From Stomoxys calcitrans (lineage: Eukaryota > Arthropoda > Insecta > Diptera > Muscidae), in the NCBI RefSeq assembly GCF_963082655.1, contig NC_081553.1:47551527-47615526 (forward strand): a stretch of 64,000 nt of DNA. The letters run 5' to 3'. The notes beneath the pieces were generated by a model that saw only the letters and a program-made list of their open reading frames with translations, ran no database searches and was not told the DNA's origin. Of this stretch, positions 45,511 through 57,526 are shown in pieces. How positions within the stretch are numbered: position 1 is the first letter of the stretch; every line of letters begins with the position of its first letter. Both the position numbers and the translations under genes were made by a program.

Positions 45511-47347
45511 GTTTTTACACCCACCACCATAGGATATGGGTATACTTAACTTGTCATTCCGTTTGTAACACCTCGAAATATTGATCTAAGACCTCATGAA
45601 GTATTCCTGATCGTCTCGACATACTTAGTCGATCTAGCCATGTCCGTCCGTCCGCCCATCTGTCAAAATCATGATAGCGGCCGAACGCGTAAAGCTAGCC
45701 GCTTGAAATTTTGCACAAATACTTAGTATTGACGTAGGTCTTTGGGGATTGCAAATGGGCCATATCGGTTCAGACATATCGCTAACATATAAACCGATCT
45801 TCCGATTTGACTTCTTGAGCCCCAGGAAGCTGCAATTTTTGTCCCATTTGGCTGAGATTTTGCATGTAGTGTTCAGTTATGACTTCCAACTAATGTGTCA
45901 TGTACGATACAAATTTGTCAAGAACCTGATATAGCTCCCATATATACCGATATCCCGATTTTACTTCTTGAGCCCCTGGAAGCCGCAATTTTTGTCCGAT
46001 GTCTCTGAAATTTTGCATGTAGTGTCCTGTTATGACTTCCAACAACTGCACCTAGTACGGTCCAAATCAGTCTATAATCAGATATTGCTCCCATATAAAC
46101 CGATCTCCCGATTTGGCTTCCTAAGCCTTTACAAGCCGAAATTTTTGCCCGATTTGGCTGAAATTTTGCACAAAGTCTTCTGTTATGACTCCCAACATCT
46201 ACAACTAGTACGGTTCAAATCGGTCTATAACCAGATATAGCTCCCATATAAACCGATATCCAGATTTGGCTTCCTAAGCCCTAACAAGCCGCAATTTTTG
46301 TCGGATTTGGCTGAAATTTTGCATGCGGTGTTCTAGTACGACTTCCAACTACTGTGCCTAGTCGGGTCCAAATCGGTCTATAGCCTGATATAGCTCCCAT
46401 ATAAACCGATCTCCCGATTTGACTTCTTGAGCCTCTACAAGCCGCAATTTTTGTCCGATGTGGCTTAAATTTTGCATGTAGTGTCCTGTTATGACTTCCA
46501 ACAACTGCACCTAGTACGGTCCAAATCGGTTTATAATCAGATATAGCTCCCATATAAACCGATCTCCCGATTTGGCTTCCTAAGCCTTTACAAGCCCCAA
46601 TTTTTGCCCGTTTTGGCTGAAATTTTGCACAAAGTCTTCTGTTATGACTTCCAACAACTACAACTAGTACGGTCAAAATCGGTCAATAACCTGATGTAGC
46701 TACCATATAAACCGATCTCCCGATTTGACTTCTTGAGCCCCTGGAAGCCGCAATTTTTGTACGATTTGGCTGAAATTTTGCACGTAGTGTTCAGTTATGC
46801 CTTCCAACAACTGCACCTAGTACGGTCCAAATCGGTCTATAACCAGATATAGCTCCCATATACATCGATCTCCCGATTTGACTTCCTAAGCCTTTACAAG
46901 CCACAATTTTCGTCGGATTTGGCTGAAATTTTGCATGCGGTGTTCTGTTACGGCTTTCAATAACTGTGCCTAGTACGGTCCAAATCGGTATATAACCTGA
47001 TATAGCTCCCATATAAACCTATGGCCCGATTTGACTTCATGAGCCCCTACAAGCCGCAATTTTTATCGGATTTGGCAGAAATTTTGCATGTAGTGTCCTG
47101 TTATGACTTCCAACATCTGCACCTAGTACGGTCCAATTCGGTCTACAACCTTATATAGCTCCCATATAAACCGATCTCCCGATTTGACTTCCTAAGCCCT
47201 TACAAGCCACATTTTTGTCGAATTTGGCTTAAACTTTACATGCGGTGTTCTGTTACGACCTCTAACAACTGTGCCAGATACGATTCAAATCAGTCAATAA
47301 CTTGGTATAGCTCCCATGTATACCGGTCTCTCGATCAGCCTTGTTCA
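45511..47347 (+). mobile_element. CTR-C element, about eleven monomers, 3'-truncated
   Basis: Hairpin CACCCACCACCATAGGATAT, block GTCCGTCCGTCCGCCCATCT and GCGGCCGAACGCG, then an array from about 45775 to 47345. The anchor ATAAACCGAT lies at 46401 and 46554, 153 bp apart. The last unit ends GGTCTCTCGATCAGCC..TTTCTGG and the stem-loop end is missing. Confidence 0.85.
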
Positions 47348-48003
47348 GTTTCTGGTGCGTACCCAAAGTTTGTGTTACATTTTCTACCGCAATCTAAAAG
47401 TTTTCCCCACATTTGTTGCGACATAGTTCTTGTCCCTTATGTCAATGTAAAAACTTTGAAATATTTTAGGGTCATGTGACATAGAAAAAGCTTGAATCGA
47501 TTATTTGGTCACCGATAAAATAGTTGAAGACAAGGCAAAAAACTTTTCCACTTAATTTGATTGATTAACCTTGGTGTTGTGTGTTGTGTAATCTTTGATT
47601 ATTCCTGTATCCTTTATTCTCCTTCCCACTCTCTCTCTCTCACTCGTTCTCCTTCGATATAATCCTGATGACAAAACAATCGATTTGGTGTTATGGCCAT
47701 TCATTATTTTGTCAATAAACCCACATCACTCTTGATGGCGGCGGGCAACAGCAGTCAACAAAAATCAAAAAAAAAAGTCACAAAATCACTACCCCACTTA
47801 GGGGGGGGTGGCGAAGAGTTGTTCATTTTGGGCACTATTGGCAAAAGTTCAAAAATGATTAAATTCGTATCAAAAGTCCTTATTCGGTGATTGGTTGTTT
47901 CGGCACACATGCTTAACAACAGTAATGGGGGGAGAAAACAGAGAGCAAGCCAGCACATGTGATGTCCATCATTTGGTCGATTTTTGCTCTAAAGGGGGAT
48001 TCT

Positions 48004-48028
48004 GTGTGTGTGTGTGTGTGTGTGTGTG
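48004..48028. repeat. (GT)n microsatellite
   Basis: About 12 uninterrupted GT units. Confidence 0.95.
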
Positions 48029-48370
48029 AGATTGTATGTTTGGAGCTTATGCGTTACTGTGGTTAATGGATTTTTGATGAGTATTGCCATTATTGGTCCT
48101 TTTTCGCTTTATCTCTGTGATTCCTTCTTCATTCACGCTTCACAATATGTAAATATGCCTTTGCATGATATCCACCACAAGTGTTGGTGTATTTTGAGTT
48201 GTTGTGGACTGCTCATCGTAGTGTGTGTGAGGCGATGAGTTTCCGTTTTATCACTTGTGTAAACACTGCCAATCATCATCGTCATCATGTGTATTGCCAT
48301 CACCCTGCTGGAGCTGCAAAGGACAATGCAGACCAACCACATGTTATTGACATTCAATAAGAGACCGACT

Positions 48371-48391
48371 TGTGTGTGTGTGTGTGTGTGG
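48371..48391. repeat. (GT)n microsatellite
   Basis: About 10 GT units. Confidence 0.95.
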
Positions 48392-48720
48392 GTGTATGGT
48401 CTCTCACATTCATATTTTTTGAATAATTGCATTTTAATGGTCAATTTCAAGACAATACCCCAAAGAGGAATTGATTGCTTCGTTAGCTCCGGCTGAATTG
48501 GGTTGTAAACCATAAACAATTTTTTAAATAATAGAAAATTGTGTATAAATTAAAACTTCAATATAGGTGTATATGGCTGTTGGTCCTTTGTGCCGCTTGA
48601 ACTCAATAACTTTGCGCACCAAAGGCAGGAGGTACAATTCCTTCACAATATTTTCCAATTTTCAAGTCTCTTATAGGGTCATAACAAACTCAGATGCTCT
48701 TCTTGGTTGAGCTGGCAAAC

Positions 48721-48785
48721 TATCGATAATCGCAAAATTCGATATTTTCGATAGTTTTAATAATAAATATCGATAGCATCGATAC
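48721..48785. promoter_or_regulatory. cluster of TATCGATA motifs
   Basis: TATCGATA is present at 48721-48728 and 48768-48775, with CATCGATA at 48778-48785 and TTTTCGATAG between. TATCGATA is the binding site of the insect factor DREF. No gene start is visible nearby, so a role is only inferred; a worn transposon end is the alternative. Confidence 0.35.
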
Positions 48786-48831
48786 TTTAGTTAATTTCCC
48801 ATCACCTGTATTTCAAACGAAAGTGAGAAGT

Positions 48832-50222
48832 AACAAGTAAGAGCGTGCTAAGTTCGGCCGGGCCGAATCTTATATACCCTCCACCATGGATCGCATTTGT
48901 CGAGTTCTATGCGCAGTATCTCTTTGTAGGCAAACAAAGAATATTGAATAAGAACTGTTATGCTATTGGAGCTATATCAAGTTATAGTCCGATTCGGACC
49001 ATAAATAAATGCTGAACATTGTAAAAGTCATTGTGTAATATTTCAATTCATTCGGATAAGAATTGCACCTTGTGGGGGCTCAAGAAGCTAAGTCGGGAGA
49101 TCGGTTTATATAGGAGCGGTATCAAGCTATTGATCGATTCAGATCATATTAGACACGTATGTTGAAGATCATGAGAGGAGCCGTTGTACACAATTTCTGT
49201 CAAATCAAATGAGAATTGCGCGCTCTAGAGGCTCAAGAAGTCAAGATCCCAGATCGGTTAATATGGCAGCTATATCAGATTCAATACCGATTTGTATCAT
49301 ACTTAACACAGTTGTTGGAAGTGACACCCAAGAACTACGTGCAAAATTTCAGCCAAATCGGATGAGAATTGCGCCCTATAGAGGCTCAAGAAGTCAAGAC
49401 CCAAGATCGGTTTATATGGCAGCTATAACAGGTTATGGACCGATTTGAACCATACTTCGCACAGTTGTTGGAAGTGGTATCAAAACACTATGTGCAACAT
49501 TTCAGTCAAATCGGATGAGAATTGCGCCCTCTAGAGGCTCAAGAAGTCAAGACCCAAGATCGGTTTATATGGCAGCTATATTAAAACATCGACCGATTTG
49601 AACCATACTTAACACAGTTGTTGGAAGTAGTACCAAAATACCACGTTCAAAATTTCACTCAAATCGGATGAGAATTGCGCGCTCTAGAGGTTTAAGAAGT
49701 CAAGATCCAAGATCGGTTTATATGGCAGCTATATCAAAACATGGACGGATTTGAACCATACTAAACACAGTTGTTGGAAGTAGTACCAAAATACCGTGTT
49801 CAAAATTTCAGTCAAATCGGTTGAGAATTGTGTCCTCTAGAGGCTCAAGAAGTCAAGACCCAAGATCGGTTTATATAGCAGCTATATCGAAACATCGACC
49901 GATTTGAATCATACTTAGCGCGGTTATTGGAAGTGGTACTACAATACCAAGTGCAAAATTTCAGTCAAATCGGATGAGAATTGCGCCCTCTAGAGGCTCA
50001 AGAAGTCAAGACCCAAGATCGGTTTATATGGCAGCTATATTAAAACATCGACCGATTTTAACCATACTTAACGCAGTTGTTGAAACTGGTAACAAAATAC
50101 TAAGTGCAAAATTTCACTCAAATCGGATGAGAATTGCGCTATGGGGTCTCAGACGCATATTTCGAGGTGTTACAAACATAATGACGAAATTAGTATACCC
50201 CCATCCTATGGTGAAGGGTATC
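48832..50222 (-). mobile_element. CTR-A element, about six monomers, 5' block deleted
   Basis: Left edge AACAAGTAAGAGCGTGCTAA, TTCGGCCGGGCCGAA, TATATACCCTCCACCATGG. At about 50137 the sequence jumps from a monomer (GAGAATTGCGC) straight to TATGGGGTCTCAGACGCAT, so the CATGTCCGTCC part of the 5' block is deleted. The hairpin TATACCCCCATCCTATGG..TGAAGGGTAT remains. Confidence 0.85.
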
Positions 50223-50405
50223 AAAAACAGGAGATCGATTTATATGAAAGCAAATATCAATGCACAGACCAAATAAAACCAAGTTTGATAACGTTAGTTG
50301 GAAGTCATGAGAAATCATTGTACAATATGTTAGCCGAATCGGATGAAAACTGCGCCCTCTATAGGCGCAATGTATCTTAAAGGATACATTCATTCTCAGA
50401 TTGAT
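50223..50405 (-). mobile_element. CTR-A monomer fragment
   Basis: One worn monomer (GGAGATCGATTTATATGAAA, AGTTGGAAGTCATGAGAAAT, CTGCGCCCTCTATAGGCGC) between two elements, without ends. Confidence 0.6.
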
Positions 50406-50407
50406 TA

Positions 50408-51998
50408 TTATACCCACCACCGAAGGATGGGGGTATATTCATTTTGTCATTCCGTTTGCAACACATCGAAGTATCCATTTCCGACCCCATAAAGTATATA
50501 TATTCCTGATCACCGTAAAATTCTAAGACGATCTAGACATGTTGGTCCGTCTGTCCGTCTGTCTGTTGAAATCACGCTACAGTCTTTAAAAATAGAGATA
50601 TTGAGCTGAAACTTTGCACAGATTCTTTTTTTGTCCAGGTTTTTGTAAGCAGGTTAAGTTCGAAGATGGGCTATATCGGACTATATCTTGATATAGCCCC
50701 CATATAGATCGATCCTCCGATTTAGGGTCTTAGGCCCATAAAAGCCACATTTATTATCCGATTTCGTTGAAATTTGGGACTATGAGTTGTGTTGGGCCTT
50801 GCGACATCTTTCGTCAATTTGGCCCAGATCGGTTCATATTTGGATATAGCTGCCATATAGACCGATCCTCCGATTTAGGGTCTTAGGCCCATAAAAGACA
50901 CATTTATTATCCGATTTCGTTGAAATTTGGGACTATGAGTTGTGTTGGGCCTTGCGACATCTTTCGTCAATTTGGCCCAGATTGGTTCATATTTGGATAT
51001 AGCTGCCATATAGACCGATCCTCCGATTTAGGGTCTTAGGCCCATAAAAGACACATTTATTATCCGATTTCGTTGAAATTTGGGACTATGAGTTGTGTTG
51101 GGCCTTGCGACATCTTTCGTCAATTTGGCCCAGATCGGTTCATATTTGGATATAGCTGCCATATAGACCGATCCGCCGATTTAGGGTTTTAGGCCTATAA
51201 AAGCCACATTTATTATCCGATTTTGCTGAAAATTGGGATAGTGAGTTGTGCTAGGCCCTCCGACATCCTTCGTCAATTTGGCCCAGATCGGTTCATATTT
51301 GGATATAGCTGCCATATAGACCGATCCTCCGATTTAGGGTCTTAGGCCCATAAAAGACACATTTATTATCCGATTTCGTTGAAATTTGGGACTATGAGTT
51401 GTGTTGGGCCTTGCGACATCTTTCGTCAATTTGGCCCAGATCGGTTCATATTTGGATATAGCTGCCATATAGACCGATCCTCCGATTTAGGGTCTTAGGC
51501 CCATAAAAGCCACATTTATTATTCGATTTTGCTGAAATTTGGGACAGTGAGTTGGGTTAGACACTTCGACATCCTCCGTTAATTTGGCTTAGATCGGTCC
51601 AGAATTGTGATATAGCTTCCATATAGACCGATCCTCAGATTTAGGGTCTTAGGCCCATAAAAACCACATTTATTATCCAATTTTGCTGAAATTTGGGACA
51701 GTGAGTTGCGTTAGGCTCTTCGACATCCTCCGTCAATTTGGCTCAGATCCGCCCAGATTTGGATATAGCTGCCATATAGACCGATCTCTCGGTTTTAGGT
51801 TTTGGGACCATAAAGGGCGCATTTATTGTCCGATGTCGCTGAAATTTTAGACATTTTGTTGTGTTGGGCTCTTTTTCGTCCTTCTTCAATTTGGACCAGA
51901 TCGGTCTAGATTTGGATAAATTGGGGTTTTATATATACCCGAGGTGGTGGGTATCCAAAGTTCTGCCCGGCCTAACTTAATGCCTTTTTAGTTGTTAC
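50408..51998 (+). mobile_element. CTR-B element, full length, eight monomers with near-identical units
   Basis: The only plus-sense CTR-B copy here. Hairpin TATACCCACCACCGAAGG..ATGGGGGTATA; block CCCATAAAGTATATATATTC, GGTCCGTCTGTCCGTCTG; array 50705-51930 with GATCC anchors at 50711, 50864, 51017, 51170 and 51323, each 153 bp apart; then CCCGAGGTGGTGGGTATCC, a weakened stem-loop (GTTCTGCCCGGCCTAAC) and CTTAATGCCTTTTTAGTTGT. Confidence 0.9.
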
Positions 51999-52715
51999 TT
52001 TTTAGTAGTAGCAAATCCATAAAACTTCAGTTTAGACCTTAAATCATTTTAAAAAAAATCTTGACATTGCTAATCCCAAACACACGTCTTCCATCAGATT
52101 TTTATTGAAAAGACATTTCATGGCAATTAATCATATTAATTACATGTGATTAATCATTTGAAGGAAGTTTTTCGTTTTCATTTTGGACTACTCCCCATAA
52201 GGATACGAAGAGTAGACTAAGTCACATTCTGCGTGATGGTGTGACATCATCCACACACGTAGTGACACTTTATGAGACAAATACCATACACGCCTAAAGG
52301 CCATATTTCAAAAATACATATTTTAAAATTATTCGAATACAGCAGAAAAAAAAAAACTTAAAATACTAATTTAAAGAAATAAATCATGTCAACCCCTAAA
52401 GAACTCAATGTGTTTAGGGTGTGTCCATACACAACAGAGAAAATTGTAATTCACTTAGCAATGTTTAGAGAAATTAAGTTCTTTTATAAGAGTACTGCGA
52501 GTATGTACCAAGAAGGAAAAGTTATATCAAAAGCAATTCAACTAAATAAAAAATTCAGGGAAATTGCGTTTAAATTTGATATAAATTTAGAGGGGGTATG
52601 CTAATCTAGTCATTCCGTTTGTTACACCTCTTCCTTCCTTCGGAGATGCGTGCACCGATTTAAGCGAAATTTGGTATGCCACCTTATGGTACTCCAAACA
52701 CACGAAATTTGTAAA
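51999..52715. other. unique AT-rich island with a worn CTR 5' trace
   Basis: Mostly unique. 52590-52630 has GGGGGTATGCTAATCTAGTC and CATTCCGTTTGTTACACCTC, a leftover CTR 5' end. The 72-codon frame at 52386-52604 runs into that trace and matches no family I know. Confidence 0.45.
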
Positions 52716-54547
52716 AACAAGTAAAAGCGTGTAAAAAGTTCGGCCGGACCGAATCTTATATACCCTCCACCATGGATCGCATTTGTCGAGTTCTTTTCCC
52801 GGCATCTCTTCTTAGGCAAAAAAGCATATAAGAAAGAATTTGCTCTGCTATTAGAGCGATATCAAGATATGGTCCGGTTTGGACCACAATTAAATTATAT
52901 GTTGGAGACCTGTGTAAAATGTCAGCCAATTCGAATAAGAATTGCGCCCTTTGGGGGCTCAAGAAGTAAAATAGAGAGATCGATTTATATGGGAGCTGTA
53001 TCGGGCTATAGACCGATTCAGACCATAATAAACACGTATGTGGATGATCATGAGAGGATCCTTCGTGCAAAATTTCATTCAAATCGGATAATAATTGCGA
53101 CCTCTAGAGGCTCAAGAAGTCAAGATCCCAGATCCGTTTATATGGCAGCTATATCGGGTTATGAACTGATTTGAACCATACTTGGCACAGTTGTTGGATA
53201 TCATAACAAAACACGTTGTGCAAAATTTCATTCCAATCGGATAAGAATTGTGCACTCTAGAGGCTCAAGAAGTCAAGACCCCAGATCGATTTATATGGCA
53301 GCAATATCAGGTTATGAACCGATTTAAACCATACTTGGCACAGTTGTTGGATATCATAACAAAACACGTTGTGCAAAATTTCATTCCAATCGGATAAGAA
53401 TTGCGCCCTCTAGAAGCTCAAGAAATCAAGACCCCAGATCGGTTTATATGACAGCTGTATCAGGTTATACACCAATTTGAACCTTATTTGACACAGTTGT
53501 TGAAATTAAGAATAAAATAAGTCATGCAAAATTTCATTCTAATCGGATAAGAATTGCGCACTCTAGAGGCTCAAGAAGTCAAGACCCAAGATCAGTTTAT
53601 ATGGCAGCTATATCAGGGTATGAACCGATTTAAACCATACTTGGCACAGTTGTTGGATATCATAGCAAAACACGTCGTGCAAAATTTCATTCCAATCGGA
53701 TAAGAATTGCGCCCTCTAGAGGCTCAAGAAGTCAAGACCCAAGATCGGTTTATATGGAAGCTATATCAGGTTATAAACCGATTTAAACCATACTTGGCAA
53801 AGTTATTGGATATTATAGCAAAACACGTCGTGCAAAATTTCATTCCAATCGGATAAGAATTGCGCCCTCTAGAGGCTTAAGAAGTCAAGACCCAAGATCG
53901 GTTTATATGGAAGCTATATCAGGTTATAAACCGATTTAAACCATACTTGGCAAAGTTATTGGATATTATAGCAAAACACGTCGTGCAAAATTTCATTCCA
54001 ATCGGATAAGAATTGCGCCCTCTAGAGGCTCAAGAAGTCAAGACCCAAGATCGGTTTATATGGCAGCAATATCAGGTTATTAACCGATTTCAACTATACT
54101 TTGCAAAGTTATTGGATATCATAGCAAAACACGTCGTGCAAAATTTCATTCCAATCGGATAAGAATTGCACACTCTAGAGGCTCAAGAAGTCAAGACCCC
54201 AGATCGGTTTATATAGCAGCTATATCAGGTTATGAACCGATTTGAACCATACTTGGCACAGTTGTTCGATATCATAGCAAAACACGTCGTGGAAAATTTC
54301 ATTTCATATGGCAGCTATATCAAAACATGGACCGATATGGCCCATTTACAATACCAACCGACCTACACTAATATGAAGTATTTGTGCAAAATTTCAAGCG
54401 GATAGCTTTACTCCTTCGAAAGTTAGCGTGCTTTCGACAGACAGACGGACGGACATGGCTAGATCGACATAAAATGTCGCGACGATCAAGAATATATATA
54501 CTTTATGGGGTCTCAGACGAATATTTCGAGTAGTTACAAACAGAATG
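52716..54547 (-). mobile_element. CTR-A element, about eight monomers, 5' hairpin lost
   Basis: Left edge AACAAGTAAAAGCGTGTAAA, TTCGGCCGGACCGAA, TATATACCCTCCACCATGG. Monomers at 53704 and 53857 are nearly identical. The 5' block (TTCGAAAGTTAGCGTGCTTT, CAGACGGACGGACATGGC, CAAGAATATATATACTTT) is intact, but the sequence turns into GR repeat after TTACAAACAGAATGG, so the terminal hairpin is replaced. Confidence 0.85.
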
Positions 54548-55725
54548 GTATAAAAATTGGGGTCAAATAATATGGGGGGACGCCCCATCCCAAAACCCAC
54601 CCGGACGGACATGTTTACCGATTGGGACAATATGGGTATCAAATAAAAGGTATTTAAGAGTAGAGTACGAATTTGGTATACAAATTTTACTCTTTAGTTT
54701 TGGAATGGGTCCCCCAACCCCTCAAAAAATCCCCAAGAGGACACTTTTACCGCTTTGGGCAATATGGGTATCAATTGAAAGGTATTCGAGAGTAGAGTAC
54801 GAATTTGGCATTAAAATGTTACCCTAAGAGTCGGGGGGCCCCCACCCCCCAAAAACACCACCTAACAGGACACTTTAATCGCTTTGAGTAATATTGGTAT
54901 CAAATAAAAGTTATTTAAAAGTAGAACTATTTTTTGGTATCTGAGGGCCCTCCCCACCACCCAAAACCCCCCGGCAGGACAAATTTACCGATTGGGAAAA
55001 TATGGATATCAAATAAAAGCTCTTTAAAGGTAGAGTCCAATGCTGATATAAAAATTTATTCCTTGGTGTCTGAGGTACCTCCCCACCCCCCAAAACCGCT
55101 CAAGAGGACATATTTAAAGATTGGTAGAATATGGGTATCAAACGAAAGATATTTGGAAACTGAGTACACATCTGTTATAAGAATTTGGTCCAAAGTGTCT
55201 AGGGGGCGTCAGCAACCCAAAAACCTCCAAAATGGGCATAAATGTCCAACATCACAAAATGGGTATCGAATGAAAGGTCTTTGGGACTTGACTACAAATC
55301 TGTCATGCACAATTAGGACAGAGTCTGTGACCGGCCCACCCACTAAATACTCTTGAATATAGATAACCAACACAAAAATGTATTAGTGTGAATCTGAACG
55401 AGACCCGTAGCCCTGAATATATTTATAGCCTCCTTCAATATGCTTGACATTATGGGTCTCAAACAAAATCGTGCTCTAGCACAATGCTGATATTACTTCA
55501 GGGTCTGCATCTAAACTCCCTTCAAACCAGTCATGATTGCCTACTATGGTGATACATAATAGGTATTTGATAGTAGTAAACGCATATGATATCCAAGTTT
55601 GAGACCAAATTTTTGGGGGTTGTGCCAACCCATAAACTCCCCCTAAACCAATGGCAATTGGGGCTCAAATTAAAGAAATTTGCGAGTAAAGCGCGATGCT
55701 GATATTTTTTCAGTGCTAAGTACGG
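54548..55725 (+). repeat. GR repeat array
   Basis: Units with CAATATGGGTATCAAAT, AAAGGTATTTAAGAGTAGAG and blocks of C (CCCCACCCCCCAAAAAC). Anchors at 54628, 54760 and 54890 give spacings of 132 and 130 bp, with shorter units later. A truncated SINE follows at 55727. Confidence 0.65.
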
Positions 55726-55726
55726 G

Positions 55727-55835
55727 CTAATGCTGGCAACATTTGAGAGATACTATGCCATGTAAAACTTCTCTCCGCCGTTCGGACTCGGCTATGAAAA
55801 GGAGGCCTCTTATCATTGAGCTTAAAACTTGAATT
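55727..55835 (+). mobile_element. tRNA-derived SINE, copy 7 (truncated)
   Basis: AATGCTGGCAACATTTGAG, CCGTTCGGACTCGGCTATG, AGGAGGCCTCTTATCATTGA: the middle of the SINE in plus orientation. Head and tail are missing. Confidence 0.75.
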
Positions 55836-56055
55836 CTTCATGGACACATGTCGGTCTATCTTCACCAAAAGTCCCTGTTGTCAGAAAGACAGTCCGGCTT
55901 CCGTTCTGATCATAGTTCCATTACTGCATTGGTTGAAGTGGCTGAATCGATCAGAAATGACACTGATGAGAACAAAATTGGCTTTCTGGTTCTTTTGGAT
56001 CACTCCAAAGCTTTCGACATGGTTGATCACCTGAATTTGTGCATGAAACTATGGA
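55836..56055 (+). pseudogene. LINE-T reverse transcriptase fragment
   Basis: Encodes LLSERQSGFRSDHSSITAL and FLVLLDHSKAFDMVDH, the finger and first catalytic aspartate block (D.SKAFD) of a Jockey/CR1-like LINE reverse transcriptase. About 65 residues survive, without internal stops in the best frame. A SINE piece lies upstream and a CTR-A element cuts it downstream. Confidence 0.8.
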
Positions 56056-56057
56056 TT

Positions 56058-57523
56058 TTTTTATACCCTCCACCATAGGATGGGGGGTATACTAATTTCG
56101 TCATTCTTTTTGTAACTACTCGAAATAATCGTCTGAGACCCCATAAAGTATATATATTCTTGATCGTCGCGACATTTTATGCCGATCTAACCATGTCCGT
56201 CCGTCCGAATGTCTGTCGAAAGCACGCTAACTTCCGAAGGAGTAAAGCTAGCCGCTTGAAATTTTGCACAAATACTTCTTATTAGTGTAGGTCGGTTGGT
56301 ATTGTAAATGGGCCATATCGGTCCATGTTTTGATATAGCTGCCATATAAACCGATCTTGGGTCTTGACTTCTTGAGCCTCTAGAGTACGCAATTCTTGTC
56401 CGATTGGAATGAAATTTTGCACGACGTGTTTTGCTATGATATAAAACAACTGTGCCAAGTATGGTTCACATCGGTCCATAGCCTGATATAGCTTCAATAT
56501 AAACCGATCTTGGGTCTTGACTTCTTGAGCCTCTAGAGTGCGCAATTCCTATCCGATTGGGATGAAATTTTGCACGACGTGTTTCGTTATGACATCCAAC
56601 AACTGTGCCAAGTATGGTTCAAATCGGTCCATAACCTGATATAGCTGCCATATAAACCGATCTTGGGTCTTGACTTCTTGAGCCTCTAGAGTGCGCAATT
56701 CTTATCCGATTGGAATGAAATTTTGCACGATGTGTTTTGTTATGATATCCAACAACTGTGCCAAGTATGGTTCACATCGGTCCATAGCCTGATATAGCTT
56801 CAATATAAACCGATCTTGGGTCTTGACTTCTTGAGCCTCTAGAGTGCGCAATTCCTATCCGATTAGAATGAAATTTTGCACCACGTGTTTTGATATGATA
56901 TCCAATAACTGTTTCAAGTAAGGTTCAAATCGGTCCATGTTTTGATATAGCTGTCATATAAACCGATCTTGGGTCATGACTTCTTGTGCCTCTAGAAGGC
57001 GCAATTTTTATCCGATTTGAATGAATTTTTGCACGAAGTATTTTATTATGATATCCAACAACTGTGCCAAGTATGGTTCAAATCGGTCCATAACCTGATA
57101 TAGCTGCCATATAAACCGATCAGGGATCTTGACTTCTTGAGCCTCTAGAAGGCGCAATTGTTATCCGATTTGCCTGCAATTTTGTCCAACGGATCCTCTC
57201 ATGGCCATCAACATACGTGTTTATTATGGTCTGAATCGGTCTATAGCCTGATACAGCTCCCATACAAATCGATCTCTATATTTTACTTTTTGAGCCACTA
57301 GAGGGCGCAATTCTTATTCGAATTGGCTGACATTTTACACAGGTCCCCAACATATAATATTAATTGTGGTCCAAACCGGACCATATCTTGATATCGCTCT
57401 AATAGCAGAGAAAATCCTTTTTTGCCTAAGAAGAGATGCCGGGAAAAGAACTCGACAAATGCGATCCATGGTGGAGGGTATATAAGATTCGGCCCGGCCG
57501 AACTTACTACGCTTTTATTTGTA
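56058..57523 (+). mobile_element. CTR-A element, full length, about six monomers
   Basis: 5' hairpin TATACCCTCCACCATAGG..ATGGGGGGTATA; block CCCATAAAGTATATATATTC, CATGTCCGTCCGTCCGAATG; array 56330-57260; AGAAAAGAACTCGACAAATG, CCATGGTGGAGGGTATATAA, stem-loop TTCGGCCCGGCCGAA and CGCTTTTATTTGT. A good reference copy: hairpin, inverted subterminal motif and stem-loop are all intact. Confidence 0.9.
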
Positions 57524-57526
57524 TTC

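Larger units (their letters stand above)
47348..48831. other. unique island with GT microsatellites and TATCGATA motifs
   Basis: Largest repeat-poor stretch between CTR elements. It carries a CT run (47631-47642), two GT microsatellites and TATCGATA words at 48721-48785. Short frames (for example 47693-47890, 48008-48238) lack any recognisable domain. Confidence 0.45.

Noticed and set aside
46281..46676. A 131-codon frame with apparent repeats
   Set aside because: Translation of CTR-C monomers; the periodicity is that of the DNA repeat.
47755..47958. Short frame with a hydrophobic N-terminus resembling a signal peptide
   Set aside because: Overlaps low-complexity G/A-rich DNA and another frame; no supporting exon signal.
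48721..48785. Promoter of a nearby gene
   Set aside because: TATCGATA words are real, but no coding start is visible nearby, so it is kept only as a low-confidence motif cluster.
52386..52604. 72-codon open frame with a plausible start
   Set aside because: Its 3' end runs into a leftover CTR 5' end and I recognise no protein family.
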